NCBI GenBank assembly: GCA_910574865.1
Contig: CAJTDN010000002.1
Span: forward strand, 1 to 64,000
Direction of reading: 5' to 3'
DNA from: Lachnospiraceae bacterium
Lineage (GTDB): Bacteria > Bacillota > Clostridia > Lachnospirales > Lachnospiraceae
Length of the DNA stretch: 64,000 nucleotides
The translations under genes and the position numbers were made by a program. The notes beneath the pieces are model-generated. The model made no database searches, was not told the DNA's origin, and was given only the letters and a program-made list of their open reading frames with translations. How positions within the stretch are numbered: position 1 is the stretch's first letter; every line of letters starts with the position of its first letter. This document shows positions 32,336 through 40,171 of the stretch, one piece after another.

Positions 32336-32765
32336 GTGAAAGCACCTCCATTTCTTTCCGCAGAAGCTTCAACGTCCTGTGGATTTGATACCCGGTTGTA
32401 CTCCGGCAGCGTCCGTACATTTCCCCGATTTCCCACTGTCTGTAATTCCCGAAAAAGTAAAGGAAAATGATTTCCCGGTTCTTTTCCGGCAGAGAGAGCA
32501 GGGCGGCGGCAAGTTTCCCATTGGTGAGAATGATTGTCTGACCGCATATCGTGACAGGGTATTCTTCATAAGGTACTGTGAAATATTCATCTGTCGTGCC
32601 TAAAGGGTAAAACTTTTCTTCTGTGAGGTATTCAAGGGATATTTCTCTTTTGTGCCGCCTTTGCTGGTCGCGCCATGCGGTGATAGCTGCATTGCGGATA
32701 ACGACTTTGCAAAAACCGTGAAATGTGTACATGATGTGTTCTTTGTATGATTCCGTACAAGTCAT
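32307..32765 (-). CDS. Sigma-70 family regulator (Tn916 Orf7-like), copy 2
   Basis: Starts at ATG 32763-32765. It is 152 residues and almost the same as 29349-29807; most differences are near the N terminus (TESYKEHIMYTF). Region 4 is intact. It could still act although its HTH partner is broken. Confidence 0.8.
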   Translation of the reverse strand: MTCTESYKEHIMYTFHGFCKVVIRNAAITAWRDQQRRHKREISLEYLTEEKFYPLGTTDEYFTVPYEEYPVTICGQTIILTNGKLAAALLSLPEKNREIIFLYFFGNYRQWEIGEMYGRCRSTTGYQIHRTLKLLRKEMEVLSHGESESYPL

Positions 32766-32882
32766 AGAAAATCCCCCTCCTTTCCTCAAAAAAGGGAAAC
32801 ATGTTTACAGGTAACTTTTTATAATCTATAGGAAAACAATGCATTAGCCTGTTATCCTTGATTATCCACTAATAAAAATAAA

Positions 32883-32920
32883 AACCGATAACTGCAATTC
32901 AAAATCTGCATGTTATCGGC
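32883..32920 (-). terminator. Terminator after KTR/MFS/TetR operon
   Basis: On the minus strand CCGATAAC and GTTATCGG form an 8-bp stem, extended by an inner TGCA/TGCA, then a T-rich run (TTTTTATTTTT). Confidence 0.8.
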
Positions 32921-33101
32921 TCTGCGTCTGTGCGTCTGGCTCTTTGATAATAGTCATATTCATTTGTTGAACTCGGATAAGAGTTTCTTGCTTACATTTA
33001 GGGCAATATAGCGGGAAATTCTCAAGTACGGTATCTTCCCGCAATTTTAATCTTGTTTTGCTTCTACAAACAGGACATAATAGCCATTTTTCAACTTTCA
33101 C
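32913..33101 (-). CDS. Cysteine-rich KTR domain protein
   Basis: A 62-residue zinc-ribbon protein (LLCPVCRSKTRLKLRED ... YCPKCKQETLI). CPVC-x-KTR defines the Cys_rich_KTR family, which often accompanies MFS efflux genes in mobile elements of Clostridia. Its GTG overlaps the MFS stop. The role is unknown. Confidence 0.8.
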   Translation of the reverse strand: MKVEKWLLCPVCRSKTRLKLREDTVLENFPLYCPKCKQETLIRVQQMNMTIIKEPDAQTQSR

Positions 33102-34351
33102 ATTGATACCTCCGACTGCGCCTTTTCCATATTTCTAAAAAAACCCGTTGCCAACAATCCAATAGCACATACAATTATGCCTGTGGGAATTAAAACAAAA
33201 TAAATCTGTTCACTAAATCCGTCAAACAAAAATCCGTATATGATTTGTCCTATTGGCTGAATACATAAAGTAATTGTAGACGTATATGCCATAACTTTTC
33301 CAATCAAATGATTTGGTGTTCTTTGCTGTATAAGAGATACCGCAAAAATCGAAAAAATACTTACTGCAATTTGCATACCACAAAACGAAACCACATTGAT
33401 TATATAAACTATAATCTTATTACTTGGGAAAAGGAAAGCTATTCCAGCCGGAATAATAAATATTCCCAAAGCTGAAAGTACAAATGATAATTTATGAGTT
33501 TTCAATTTCCCAGTAAGAATCCCGGCTGCTATACTACCTATAATTGTTGCAACTGCCAATGCACTTTCCGCAACACCATAATATTTTGCATTTAAATCAA
33601 GGATAGTGCGTACAATATAGGGCAATCCAACGACTGTAATACCCATTACAAAAAATCTTGAAATGGAAGCTAATAGCAACATTTTTACAATATCTGACTG
33701 CTCTTTAAAAATGAATTGCATACTGGAAGAAAAATCTTGCTTAATCATGGCAAAAATATTTTGATTGTTATCCAATCGTTCATAATTCAATTTAATAAAA
33801 CATTCAAATAGAGCTGTTACAAAAAAACAAATAATGCTTGCATACATAACAGGTTTTAAGCCAACCATAGAGTATAGTATGCTGCCGATTATTGGTGCAA
33901 TAAGGTAGGATATGGAAGCTACTTGATTTACAACAGCGTTCCCTTTCATAATGTTATCACCAGTCAGCATTGTCGGAATACACGCCTGTACATTAGGTGT
34001 TTCAAATGCTCCTAAAATAGATAATATTACAAGCAATACACTAATTACTGTAAGGGCATTTCTTTCGGATAAAAAAAGTGCTGCACATAGAACGGATAAC
34101 CCGGATAATGCGTCTAATGCAACCATAATATTTCTTCTGTTCGCCCGGTCAGAGAGAATACCTCCAAATGGTGATAGCAAAATAGTGGGAATCGTTGCTA
34201 TTGATAATATTCCTGCAAATATAGTTGCTGAACCAGTTACTTCTAACACATACATGGATAAAGCAAGCTTCAAAATAAAATTGCCAAACAAAGAAGTTAC
34301 TTGTCCTAAAACAAGAAGTGTAAAATTCTTTGTGAACAGTTTTTCCGTCAT
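33098..34351 (-). CDS. MFS efflux transporter
   Basis: A 417-residue protein with 12 predicted TM helices and the MFS loop 2-3 motif (FGGILSDRANRRNIMVALDA). It resembles the macrolide or multidrug exporters of Firmicutes (MFS_3 type). The substrate cannot be read from the sequence. It is transcribed with the TetR gene two bases upstream and the KTR gene downstream. Confidence 0.83.
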   Translation of the reverse strand: MTEKLFTKNFTLLVLGQVTSLFGNFILKLALSMYVLEVTGSATIFAGILSIATIPTILLSPFGGILSDRANRRNIMVALDALSGLSVLCAALFLSERNALTVISVLLVILSILGAFETPNVQACIPTMLTGDNIMKGNAVVNQVASISYLIAPIIGSILYSMVGLKPVMYASIICFFVTALFECFIKLNYERLDNNQNIFAMIKQDFSSSMQFIFKEQSDIVKMLLLASISRFFVMGITVVGLPYIVRTILDLNAKYYGVAESALAVATIIGSIAAGILTGKLKTHKLSFVLSALGIFIIPAGIAFLFPSNKIIVYIINVVSFCGMQIAVSIFSIFAVSLIQQRTPNHLIGKVMAYTSTITLCIQPIGQIIYGFLFDGFSEQIYFVLIPTGIIVCAIGLLATGFFRNMEKAQSEVSM

Positions 34352-34353
34352 CG

Positions 34354-35007
34354 TTAATTCCTCCCTTTTGTTGAAATATCTGTAAGAAACTTTTCTGCAA
34401 TATTCGTCATTTCAGCGTCTATAAGCGGTAAACCCATAACAGAAAGCACTTCAACGATAAATTGGTATTTATGATGAATTTCTTCGGTAGTAGCAGGATA
34501 AACTGATGGCATTAGCCAAAAGTTAACAAGTGGAAGTAATTCAGAAAGTTCTTTCGCATATTCTGTTTGAATAGAACCGTCTTGCCTCCCTTCTTCTAAC
34601 AGTTCAAACCATAAAGGTGTTAATATTCGCTTATTTTCTTCAATGGCGGCTGTCAAAATGTGAGGGTCTTTGAGAATAGAGAGTGCTTGTAGATTCATCT
34701 GATTACGCTCTGTATCTGAGTTGTTTAACGTAAGCACCTCTCTAACTTTTTGTAAACCATTCAAGTCTGTACGTCCTCTGACTGCTTCAAATGGATTGTT
34801 GTCAAAGAACATTTGATTGCCTAATACACGCATAACTTCTTCCTTGCTTTGAAAACAGCGATAAAACATTCCTTTTGCGCCCCCTACTGTTTCCATGATG
34901 TCGGAAATTGATGTTTCTTCATAGCCCTTTGACATAAATAAGTTTTTTGCTACATCTAAAATTTCTTTTTTCCATTGTTCGGGCGTTTTCTTTACTGGTC
35001 GCGCCAA
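34354..35007 (-). CDS. TetR/AcrR family repressor
   Basis: A 217-residue protein with a TetR N-terminal HTH (ILDVAKNLFMSKGYEETSIS, DIMETVGGAKGMFYRCF) and a variable ligand domain. First gene of the efflux operon, it probably represses its own promoter through the palindrome at 35026-35064 and is released by an export substrate. Confidence 0.87.
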   Translation of the reverse strand: MARPVKKTPEQWKKEILDVAKNLFMSKGYEETSISDIMETVGGAKGMFYRCFQSKEEVMRVLGNQMFFDNNPFEAVRGRTDLNGLQKVREVLTLNNSDTERNQMNLQALSILKDPHILTAAIEENKRILTPLWFELLEEGRQDGSIQTEYAKELSELLPLVNFWLMPSVYPATTEEIHHKYQFIVEVLSVMGLPLIDAEMTNIAEKFLTDISTKGRN

Positions 35008-35025
35008 TTTTTAACAACCTCCTTT

Positions 35026-35086
35026 GTATAATAGTTAGTGACTTGCGGTCAATAACTATTATACAAGCACTTATAAGCATAGTCAA
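35026..35086 (-). promoter_or_regulatory. Promoter and TetR operator of the efflux operon
   Basis: On the minus strand TTGACT (35081-35086), 17 bases, then TATAAT (35058-35063). A perfect 12-bp inverted repeat GTATAATAGTTA / TAACTATTATAC (35026-35037 and 35053-35064) covers the -10 box and start region. Confidence 0.82.
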
Positions 35087-35145
35087 GAACTTAATGGAAA
35101 ACCAGAATATGTAATATATTCAATAATGAATTAAGAAATATATGT

Positions 35146-35372
35146 GAGAGATTCCGTCGCCGTCGGCATTGTGGGAATGTGTATAACTGGCTATCTCATG
35201 GAATTGTGGGTAACTCTGTTTGCAGAATGTGGGAAAGCTGCATTTTAGCTTTTCCATGTTCTGTGAATAGAGTTATCCATGATTCCATAGCCTGTTATGC
35301 ACATTTCCATAATGCTTGTCTTTTGGTCTTTGTTTTCTTTGGTTCGGAATAGTGTGGTGCTGGCAGTCTATC
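35146..35372. repeat. Shell repeat A' (copy 2) near the E1 right end
   Basis: Second copy of 31503-31730, including the palindrome (35168-35313). It ends 24 bases before the interrupted maff2 frame. There is no gene here. Confidence 0.7.
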
Positions 35373-35395
35373 TGTTGTTTTTGGTTTCTGCTTCT

Positions 35396-35536
35396 TTACC
35401 GTACATAAGCATTTGCGCCCGGATTATCATTTCCATATCCCTCAAGAAGATTGATAACGCCCCATACTCCAACGCCTGCTCCGATTGCTGTTACGACTGT
35501 CTTTAATCCTGTTACCGCTGTTGTAAAAAATGCCAT
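35396..35536 (-). pseudogene. maff2, 5' fragment (split by element E1)
   Basis: Starts MAFFTTAVTGLKTVVTAIGA, then GVGVWGVINLLEGYGNDNPG and A, followed by four residues from E1 and a stop. The ribosome site AAGAGGTAGAAAC is intact. A Maff2 protein is about 70 residues with two hydrophobic parts and lies between VirD4 and VirB6 in Tn1549-type ICEs. The native C-terminal half is 13.5 kb away at 21776-21871. Confidence 0.9.
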
Positions 35537-35616
35537 GTTTCTACCTCTTTCTTTCTCAAAAATAATTTTGTCTGGTTTCTGAAAGAGTTTTTTCGTGTAA
35601 AATGCCCTGCCTTATG

Positions 35617-35652
35617 GTAAGATAAAGACAGGGCAATCCTTTAGGAAGAACC
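35617..35652 (-). terminator. Hairpin between virD4 and maff2
   Basis: TGCCCTG...CAGGGCA forms a stem with an internal CTTAT/ATAAG pairing, followed by TTTTAC on the minus strand. The T run is short, so it may attenuate rather than end transcription. Confidence 0.4.
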
Positions 35653-35742
35653 CTGCGGGCATCCGGCATATTCAGTTTGGCGATTGGCTATGCCGGACGC
35701 TTTGTTTTGTCCTTTCCCAAGTACATTCAAAACTCCGTTCCA

Positions 35743-35765
35743 CTTCTGGACTTTTTGTCCAAAAG
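35743..35765. repeat. Palindromic repeat copy C (GGAC-N5-GTCC)
   Basis: Non-coding copy between virD4 and maff2, identical over 23 bases to the coding copy at 16955-16977. Confidence 0.55.
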
Positions 35766-35815
35766 TTTTGTGGCTGGTTTACAAGTTCCATATTCAGTTT
35801 TTCAATATTCAGTTG

Positions 35816-36637
35816 TCATGCTTCAATCACGCCCGCATCCTCCACCTCATCAACGGTGTCATTGTCCCTGACTCTTGCTTTACACAGGTTCTTTACATAT
35901 TTTTCGATGTCTAAGGCGTTCTTGTCGTCAAAATCGGACAGAAGCCGGTACTGCTTATGCTTGGTGATGTCAAACTTATTGGAGAAGAATGGTCTAACCC
36001 CTCTAAGCTGCATGATGCACTTCCCTCCGTCCATGACCGCAATCTCATCCTGGCTCATAAGCTCTTTTCCGGTCTTTTGATAATTTAAACCGTAGGACTG
36101 CGACGTACCCCTTGTGTCAGAGGTATTGTAAAGGTCTATCGTTTCCTTACCCAAAATTTCCGCCATCTCTTTTAAAGTGGTCTTTTCCTTCCCTCCGAGG
36201 AATAAGGTGGTATCACAATTCCCTTCAATGGTGTCAGCGTTGTCCTTATAAATCGCTTTAAGCTGTGACTTTGACTGCAAGATAATGGAAGCCGATATTT
36301 CCCGGCTCCTTATGGTGGCAATCAGCTTCTCAAACTTTGGTATCTGCCCAATGTTTGCAAACTCATCGAGTAAGCAGCGCACATGGACGGGCAGCCTGCC
36401 ATGATACACATCGTCCGCCCTGTCACAGAGCAGGTTAAAAAGCTGCGTATACATGATAGACACGATAAAATTGAACGTGTCATCGGTATCGGAAATAATG
36501 ACAAACAACGCTGTCTTTTCATCCCCGATCATATCCAATCCCAACTCGTCATAGCTTGTCAGGTCACGCAGCTCCTTGATGTCAAAGGGGGCTAAACGTG
36601 CGCCACAGCTAATTAAAATGCTTTTCGCTGTCTTGCC
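35816..36637 (-). pseudogene. virD4 coupling protein, C-terminal fragment
   Basis: The frame opens at the E2 junction (GKTAKSILISCGARLAPFDI) and runs to DAGVIEA and stop. It holds the Walker B-like LLDEFANIGQIPKFEKLIAT and the C-terminal ATPase half (NCDTTLFLGGKEKTTLKEMA). It has no start codon of its own in the right place and would not be made as a full protein. The other parts are at 52010-52241, 54981-55188 and beyond 63612. Confidence 0.93.
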
Positions 36638-36704
36638 AGTGACGTTTTGTAAAGGACTTTTTAATCAAATTCATAGAAAATTTACATTTCAGGGCAAAAA
36701 ATAA

Positions 36705-36734
36705 GGCCGGGAACCTGTTTTTAGATTCCCGGCC
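36705..36734 (-). terminator. Terminator after PD-(D/E)XK gene
   Basis: GGCCGGGAA and TTCCCGGCC make a 9-bp stem followed on the minus strand by TTATTTTTTG. Confidence 0.8.
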
Positions 36735-36746
36735 TACGGTTTTGTT

Positions 36747-37601
36747 TTATGCTGTCCGCTCTGCTTTCAGTTTTTTTACTTCGTCAAGAGGAAGTCCTGC
36801 ATATTCCGCAATTTTTTCAAGTGTCAATATTCCATCTGTCAGTATTCTTTTAGCAGTATTTATTGCCCCTTCTTTTATGCCCTCTTGTAAAGATTCTTTT
36901 CTCATATCCTCCATGACTTTGCACATGATTAAAATGCCCTCCTTACTTTCCTTGAAAAAACGAACTCTGTCTGCCAGTGTCGTATAATACATATCTGCCG
37001 CATTCGTACATGAAAAATCATGCATGAGTTTTCCGATTGGTGTATCTCCACGATAAGCGCCGTTTACATACAGTATATGTGAACCGTCCTCAAATCTTTC
37101 TCCGGTTCCTAAAAAGCAGCGCTCAACCGGATAGAGCGGCAGCCCTTTTCCTATCACATCATTTTCCGTGATGAACACTACCCATGTTTCTGGGAGATTG
37201 TCAAAATCATCACCTTTCTTCAAAAGAGTTGCGTCCATCATGCTGGAATTATACCTTGCTCTTTTTCTCCCGGCTCCTTTATCGGCTCGTTGGATTTCAA
37301 CATTTATTTTAGCGCCAGTACTGTCAGTAGCAAGAATATCAAACCTTACTGAACGATTCAACAAATTCTCCACAAATACCTGGGTGCGGACGTCCAGCAC
37401 CTTTAAATCCGGTTTTTCCAGTACAATCCGCAATACCAGTTCTATGCTTGCCGTATCTCCCTCAAAACACTTGGTGAGGAAATCATCATCAAGCAGGCGA
37501 AAGCCTCTTAGTCTCTGTAAATCTTCCTGATGTTTCTGGTCTATCTGTTCCGTCACTGTCAATCTTCCCACCTGCTTTCCCTTCTGTTTTCGTATCTCCA
37601 T
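36747..37601 (-). CDS. Rpn/PDDEXK-family putative transposase nuclease
   Basis: A 284-residue protein. It opens with LLDDDFLTKCFEGDTASIEL, and the PD-(D/E)XK_2 core follows (RFDILATDSTGAKINVEIQR, with Asp and the Glu-x-Gln pair). The C-terminal helices are DILTLEKIAEYAGLPLDEVK. The family includes Rpn recombination-promoting nucleases. It is the leftmost gene in E2 and lies between two related terminators, so it may be a small cassette within the element. Confidence 0.8.
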   Translation of the reverse strand: MEIRKQKGKQVGRLTVTEQIDQKHQEDLQRLRGFRLLDDDFLTKCFEGDTASIELVLRIVLEKPDLKVLDVRTQVFVENLLNRSVRFDILATDSTGAKINVEIQRADKGAGRKRARYNSSMMDATLLKKGDDFDNLPETWVVFITENDVIGKGLPLYPVERCFLGTGERFEDGSHILYVNGAYRGDTPIGKLMHDFSCTNAADMYYTTLADRVRFFKESKEGILIMCKVMEDMRKESLQEGIKEGAINTAKRILTDGILTLEKIAEYAGLPLDEVKKLKAERTA

Positions 37602-37629
37602 ACTATCATAAACCTCCTGATTTTACAAG

Positions 37630-37658
37630 CCGGGAGCCAGAGCAAATCTGATTCCCGG
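37630..37658 (-). terminator. Terminator-like hairpin upstream of PD-(D/E)XK gene
   Basis: CCGGGA...TCCCGG stem related in sequence to 36705-36734. It follows the TnpW-like gene; the T run after it is poor. Confidence 0.5.
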
Positions 37659-37679
37659 TCTGTTTCCATTATCGCTTTT

Positions 37680-37862
37680 TTACATCTGCTGTATCTCATT
37701 TTTCAGCATACGCTTGATTTTGTCGCTCATGGTTTCCCTGCTGGTCTTGCTGAAATGAACCCGCACAATGTAGGTAGTCCGGCCAATCTTCTTCACCAGT
37801 GCGGGAGCGTCCTTAGCCGGTGTCGTGGTGGTAATGTCCTCTGTGATTTTCTCGCTGCCCAT
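37680..37862 (-). CDS. TnpW-like small transposon protein (E2)
   Basis: A 60-residue protein (LVKKIGRTTYIVRVHFSKTS, then RETMSDKIKRML) after AAAAGGAGGATTT. It is closely related to the E3 protein at 55231-55410 and more distantly to E1 23707-23904. In each element it lies at the junction between the DnaC-like/att side and the recombinase in the circular form. Confidence 0.65.
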   Translation of the reverse strand: MGSEKITEDITTTTPAKDAPALVKKIGRTTYIVRVHFSKTSRETMSDKIKRMLKNEIQQM

Positions 37863-37892
37863 AAATCCTCCTTTTCATGCAATCAGTTTATG

Positions 37893-38750
37893 CTATTCCT
37901 TCCTCACAATCTCCTTCGCCGCCGCTTTGGTCGCCCTGGCTCCTTCCTCCCGGAAGTTCTTACCGGAAAAGAGAACCGGCGCACACCGTTCCAGTATGCG
38001 GTCATAAATCCTTGCGTGGGCAAGGTCTGGCGGGTTCTTGATTTCTTCCAGTTTCAGGTTTGTCGTGACGATCAGCGGCTTTTTGCTTCGATACCGGCTG
38101 TCAATGACGGTGAACATCTGCTCCATGGCATACTCGGTGTTCCTTTCCACGCCTAAATCATCAATGACAAGCAGGCTGTAATCGTCCAGGCTGGCGATAA
38201 AGGCCGCCCTGTCCTCGGCAAACACGCCGGTCAGCCGGTTCAGGATAGACGGGAAATTTGTCATCAGCACCGGCACGTCACGGTCAAGCAGGGCATTGGC
38301 GATACAGCCGGCAAAAAAGGATTTCCCGGTTCCCACGTCACCAAAGAGCAGAAGACCGGTATTGTCCCGGTATGCCTCCTTCCAATGCTCCACATAGGCG
38401 TGTGCTTTCTCCATGACGGGATTCTGGCCATTATCGTTGGAGAAGGTGTAATCATAAAGGTATCTATCCTGAAGCCCCTGTGCCTTCCGGCGTTTGATAC
38501 GCTCCATGCGTTCCCTCTGTTCCTCCATGGCTTTCCGTTCCTCCTGCGCCTTTTGCAGGCAGGGGCAGAGGCAGCGGGGCATGAAATAGCCGGAACCGCC
38601 GAACCTGGGCACGACAGTCTGGCGGCTGCCACGGCATTTCTTACAGTGGATAAGCCCGTCAGCCGGTTCTATGTATTCGTCCCCGGCAGGCTCCATATCC
38701 CCGGCGGCCCGGTCTATGGCCGCCCGGACTTCTGCGGTAATCTCTATCAT
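37893..38750 (-). CDS. DnaC-like AAA+ helicase loader (E2)
   Basis: A 285-residue protein with an N-terminal zinc motif (CKKCRGS ... CLCPCLQ), Walker A GDVGTGKS and Walker B LLVIDDLG. Sensor I lies in VTTNLKLEEI. It is homologous to 23901-24755 and overlaps the replisome organiser by ATGA. It probably loads helicase on the excised circle. Confidence 0.85.
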   Translation of the reverse strand: MIEITAEVRAAIDRAAGDMEPAGDEYIEPADGLIHCKKCRGSRQTVVPRFGGSGYFMPRCLCPCLQKAQEERKAMEEQRERMERIKRRKAQGLQDRYLYDYTFSNDNGQNPVMEKAHAYVEHWKEAYRDNTGLLLFGDVGTGKSFFAGCIANALLDRDVPVLMTNFPSILNRLTGVFAEDRAAFIASLDDYSLLVIDDLGVERNTEYAMEQMFTVIDSRYRSKKPLIVTTNLKLEEIKNPPDLAHARIYDRILERCAPVLFSGKNFREEGARATKAAAKEIVRKE

Positions 38751-39499
38751 ATGGTTTCTCCTTCCTCCACGCTGTAATCCCGGTTACGGGCAGGCGGTTC
38801 CTCTTTCTTTTTGTCGGCGTTCGCCCAGCGCCGGATTGTGGCAGCATGATTTTTATATCCTTTTCCGCTGGATTCCATATACTCGGACAGCCGCTCAATG
38901 TACTGCTCCCAAAGAGAGGGGAGTACCGTCTGGAGTTCTGCCAGTTCTGCAGAAGATAGAAATACATTCCGGTATCTCCCATAGGCGTGTGTCCTGTCCC
39001 CCTCTCTATTCTCTATACTCTTATCTCTAATCTCTTTATCTCTATACTCTAATATAGGCGGACATTTGTCCACCCGGCCATTGGACGGACAAATGTCCGT
39101 TTCCCCGGACGGGAGCAGGTTCTGGCGTTTCAGCCTCATGCGCTCCTTTTTCTTCCGCTCCCCCTCGCTGGACGACTGGCCGATCAGCAGCTGGATATCG
39201 CTCATGTAATAAGCCCCGTCTGTCAGTATCTCCACAAGGCCAAACTCCTGGAATATCTTCAAAGCCCGCTCCACCGTGCCTACCTGATGCCGGGTAAAGG
39301 TGGCTATAGTCTGCACGGTATGGGGCAGATAGTCATTCAGCAGGAGTACGCCGTTGCTTTTCAGGGACATCAAATACATCTTGAGCAGTAGATTGGAGTA
39401 CAGAAGGCCGTCCTGCATACTCTCCAGGATGACCATGGTTTCGCTGTTATAAAAATTCTCTTTCAGCTTGAGGTAATAAAATCGTCGGTTCTCTGTCAT
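38747..39499 (-). CDS. Phage replisome organiser-type initiator (E2)
   Basis: A 250-residue protein with a winged-helix N-terminal domain (RFYYLKLKENFYNSETMVIL; FTRHQVGTVERALKIFQEFG). The linker is charged and encoded by a GAGATA-rich repeat (EYRDKEIRDKSIENREGD). A conserved C terminus (ESSGKGYKNHAATIRRWA) is shared with 24819-25583. The linker length and sequence differ from the E1 homolog. Confidence 0.8.
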   Translation of the reverse strand: MTENRRFYYLKLKENFYNSETMVILESMQDGLLYSNLLLKMYLMSLKSNGVLLLNDYLPHTVQTIATFTRHQVGTVERALKIFQEFGLVEILTDGAYYMSDIQLLIGQSSSEGERKKKERMRLKRQNLLPSGETDICPSNGRVDKCPPILEYRDKEIRDKSIENREGDRTHAYGRYRNVFLSSAELAELQTVLPSLWEQYIERLSEYMESSGKGYKNHAATIRRWANADKKKEEPPARNRDYSVEEGETI

Positions 39500-39621
39500 T
39501 TAGTTGCTCCTTTGGTTCTGAATGGGTTATTTCGGCTCCTGTACGCATTTTAAGGGGGCTTTGGGGGTGTCAATGATAAAAAGTATTGCCTCCCCTCCGA
39601 CACGCCCCGAAAGTACTTGAT

Positions 39622-40020
39622 TTACAAGGCTTTTTCCGTTTCTAAATGCGTAGAATCATGGTATCTTTTCCGCTGTCGTTCTGCCTCCTTCCTCCGGCGC
39701 ACCCTGGCGGCGCAATCCTTACAGTATTTCGCCCGGTTGGAGCCGGGAAGGAAAAGAGCGCCGCACTCGCTACACCGCCTGCTTTCCAGACGGTGGTAAA
39801 GGGCCGTTTCCAGCTGGTGGTCTAAAGGCAGCACTGCCGCACGGAACCAGCGGCAAAGCAGGGAATAGGAAATGCTCTGGACACAGACGCACCCGTCCCC
39901 CTCGTCAAGCACCATACACTGGCCATTGTCATAGTTGCAGCACTCACGCACCAGCCGCCTCGCCCTGCGGTACTGCCGGTAGTCCATGGCCGGGATTCGC
40001 TCATGCCGCCTGTTTCCCAT
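39622..40020 (-). CDS. Cysteine-rich VLP domain protein (E2)
   Basis: A 132-residue protein with RARRLVRECCNYDNGQCMVL, CVCVQSISYSLLCRWFRAAV, LPLD and a zinc knuckle (CSECGALFLP ... CKDCAARVR). It is homologous to 25698-26084. The start overlaps the end of the small ORF upstream. Confidence 0.8.
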   Translation of the reverse strand: MGNRRHERIPAMDYRQYRRARRLVRECCNYDNGQCMVLDEGDGCVCVQSISYSLLCRWFRAAVLPLDHQLETALYHRLESRRCSECGALFLPGSNRAKYCKDCAARVRRRKEAERQRKRYHDSTHLETEKAL

Positions 40021-40171
40021 ATCTCACCTTGCATCGGCATAAAGGCGGCTGCCCCTCCCTGAAAAGGAAAACCGGCTCCGGCACTTTCGCCCCCGTAGGC
40101 GCTGGCGGCGTGGGCGGCACGGGTATCTTTACGGTGATAGTGATTGTCATGGTGATAAACTGCTGTGTCAT
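40001..40171 (-). CDS. Small Pro-rich ORF between relaxase and VLP gene
   Basis: A 56-residue ORF (MTQQFITMTITITVKIPVPP, then TPPAPTGAKVPEPVFLF). Its ATG overlaps the relaxase stop as ATGA and its end overlaps the VLP gene by 20 bases. The tight coupling argues it is translated, although it is short. The function is unknown. Confidence 0.45.
   Translation of the reverse strand: MTQQFITMTITITVKIPVPPTPPAPTGAKVPEPVFLFREGQPPLCRCKVRYGKQAA

Larger units (their letters stand above)
31731..32782. repeat. Shell repeat B' (copy 2) in E1
   Basis: Second copy of 28771-29822. It begins exactly where repeat A ends. The first 330 bp hold no recognisable gene. The HTH gene carries a 10-bp deletion; the sigma gene is intact. 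Confidence 0.85.
21872..35416 (-). mobile_element. Element E1: serine-recombinase mobilizable element in maff2
   Basis: The 13,545-bp insertion is flanked by GCAAA (21867-21871 and 35412-35416) and removing it restores maff2. Contents, right to left: TetR/MFS cargo, sigma/HTH shell copy B', CMD/HTH-ECF cargo, shell copy B, mobC, relaxase, TTRAP-like, Cys-rich VLP, replisome organiser, DnaC-like, TnpW-like and recombinase at the left end. Type: IME with large serine recombinase, relaxase of the MobP kind. Confidence 0.9.
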
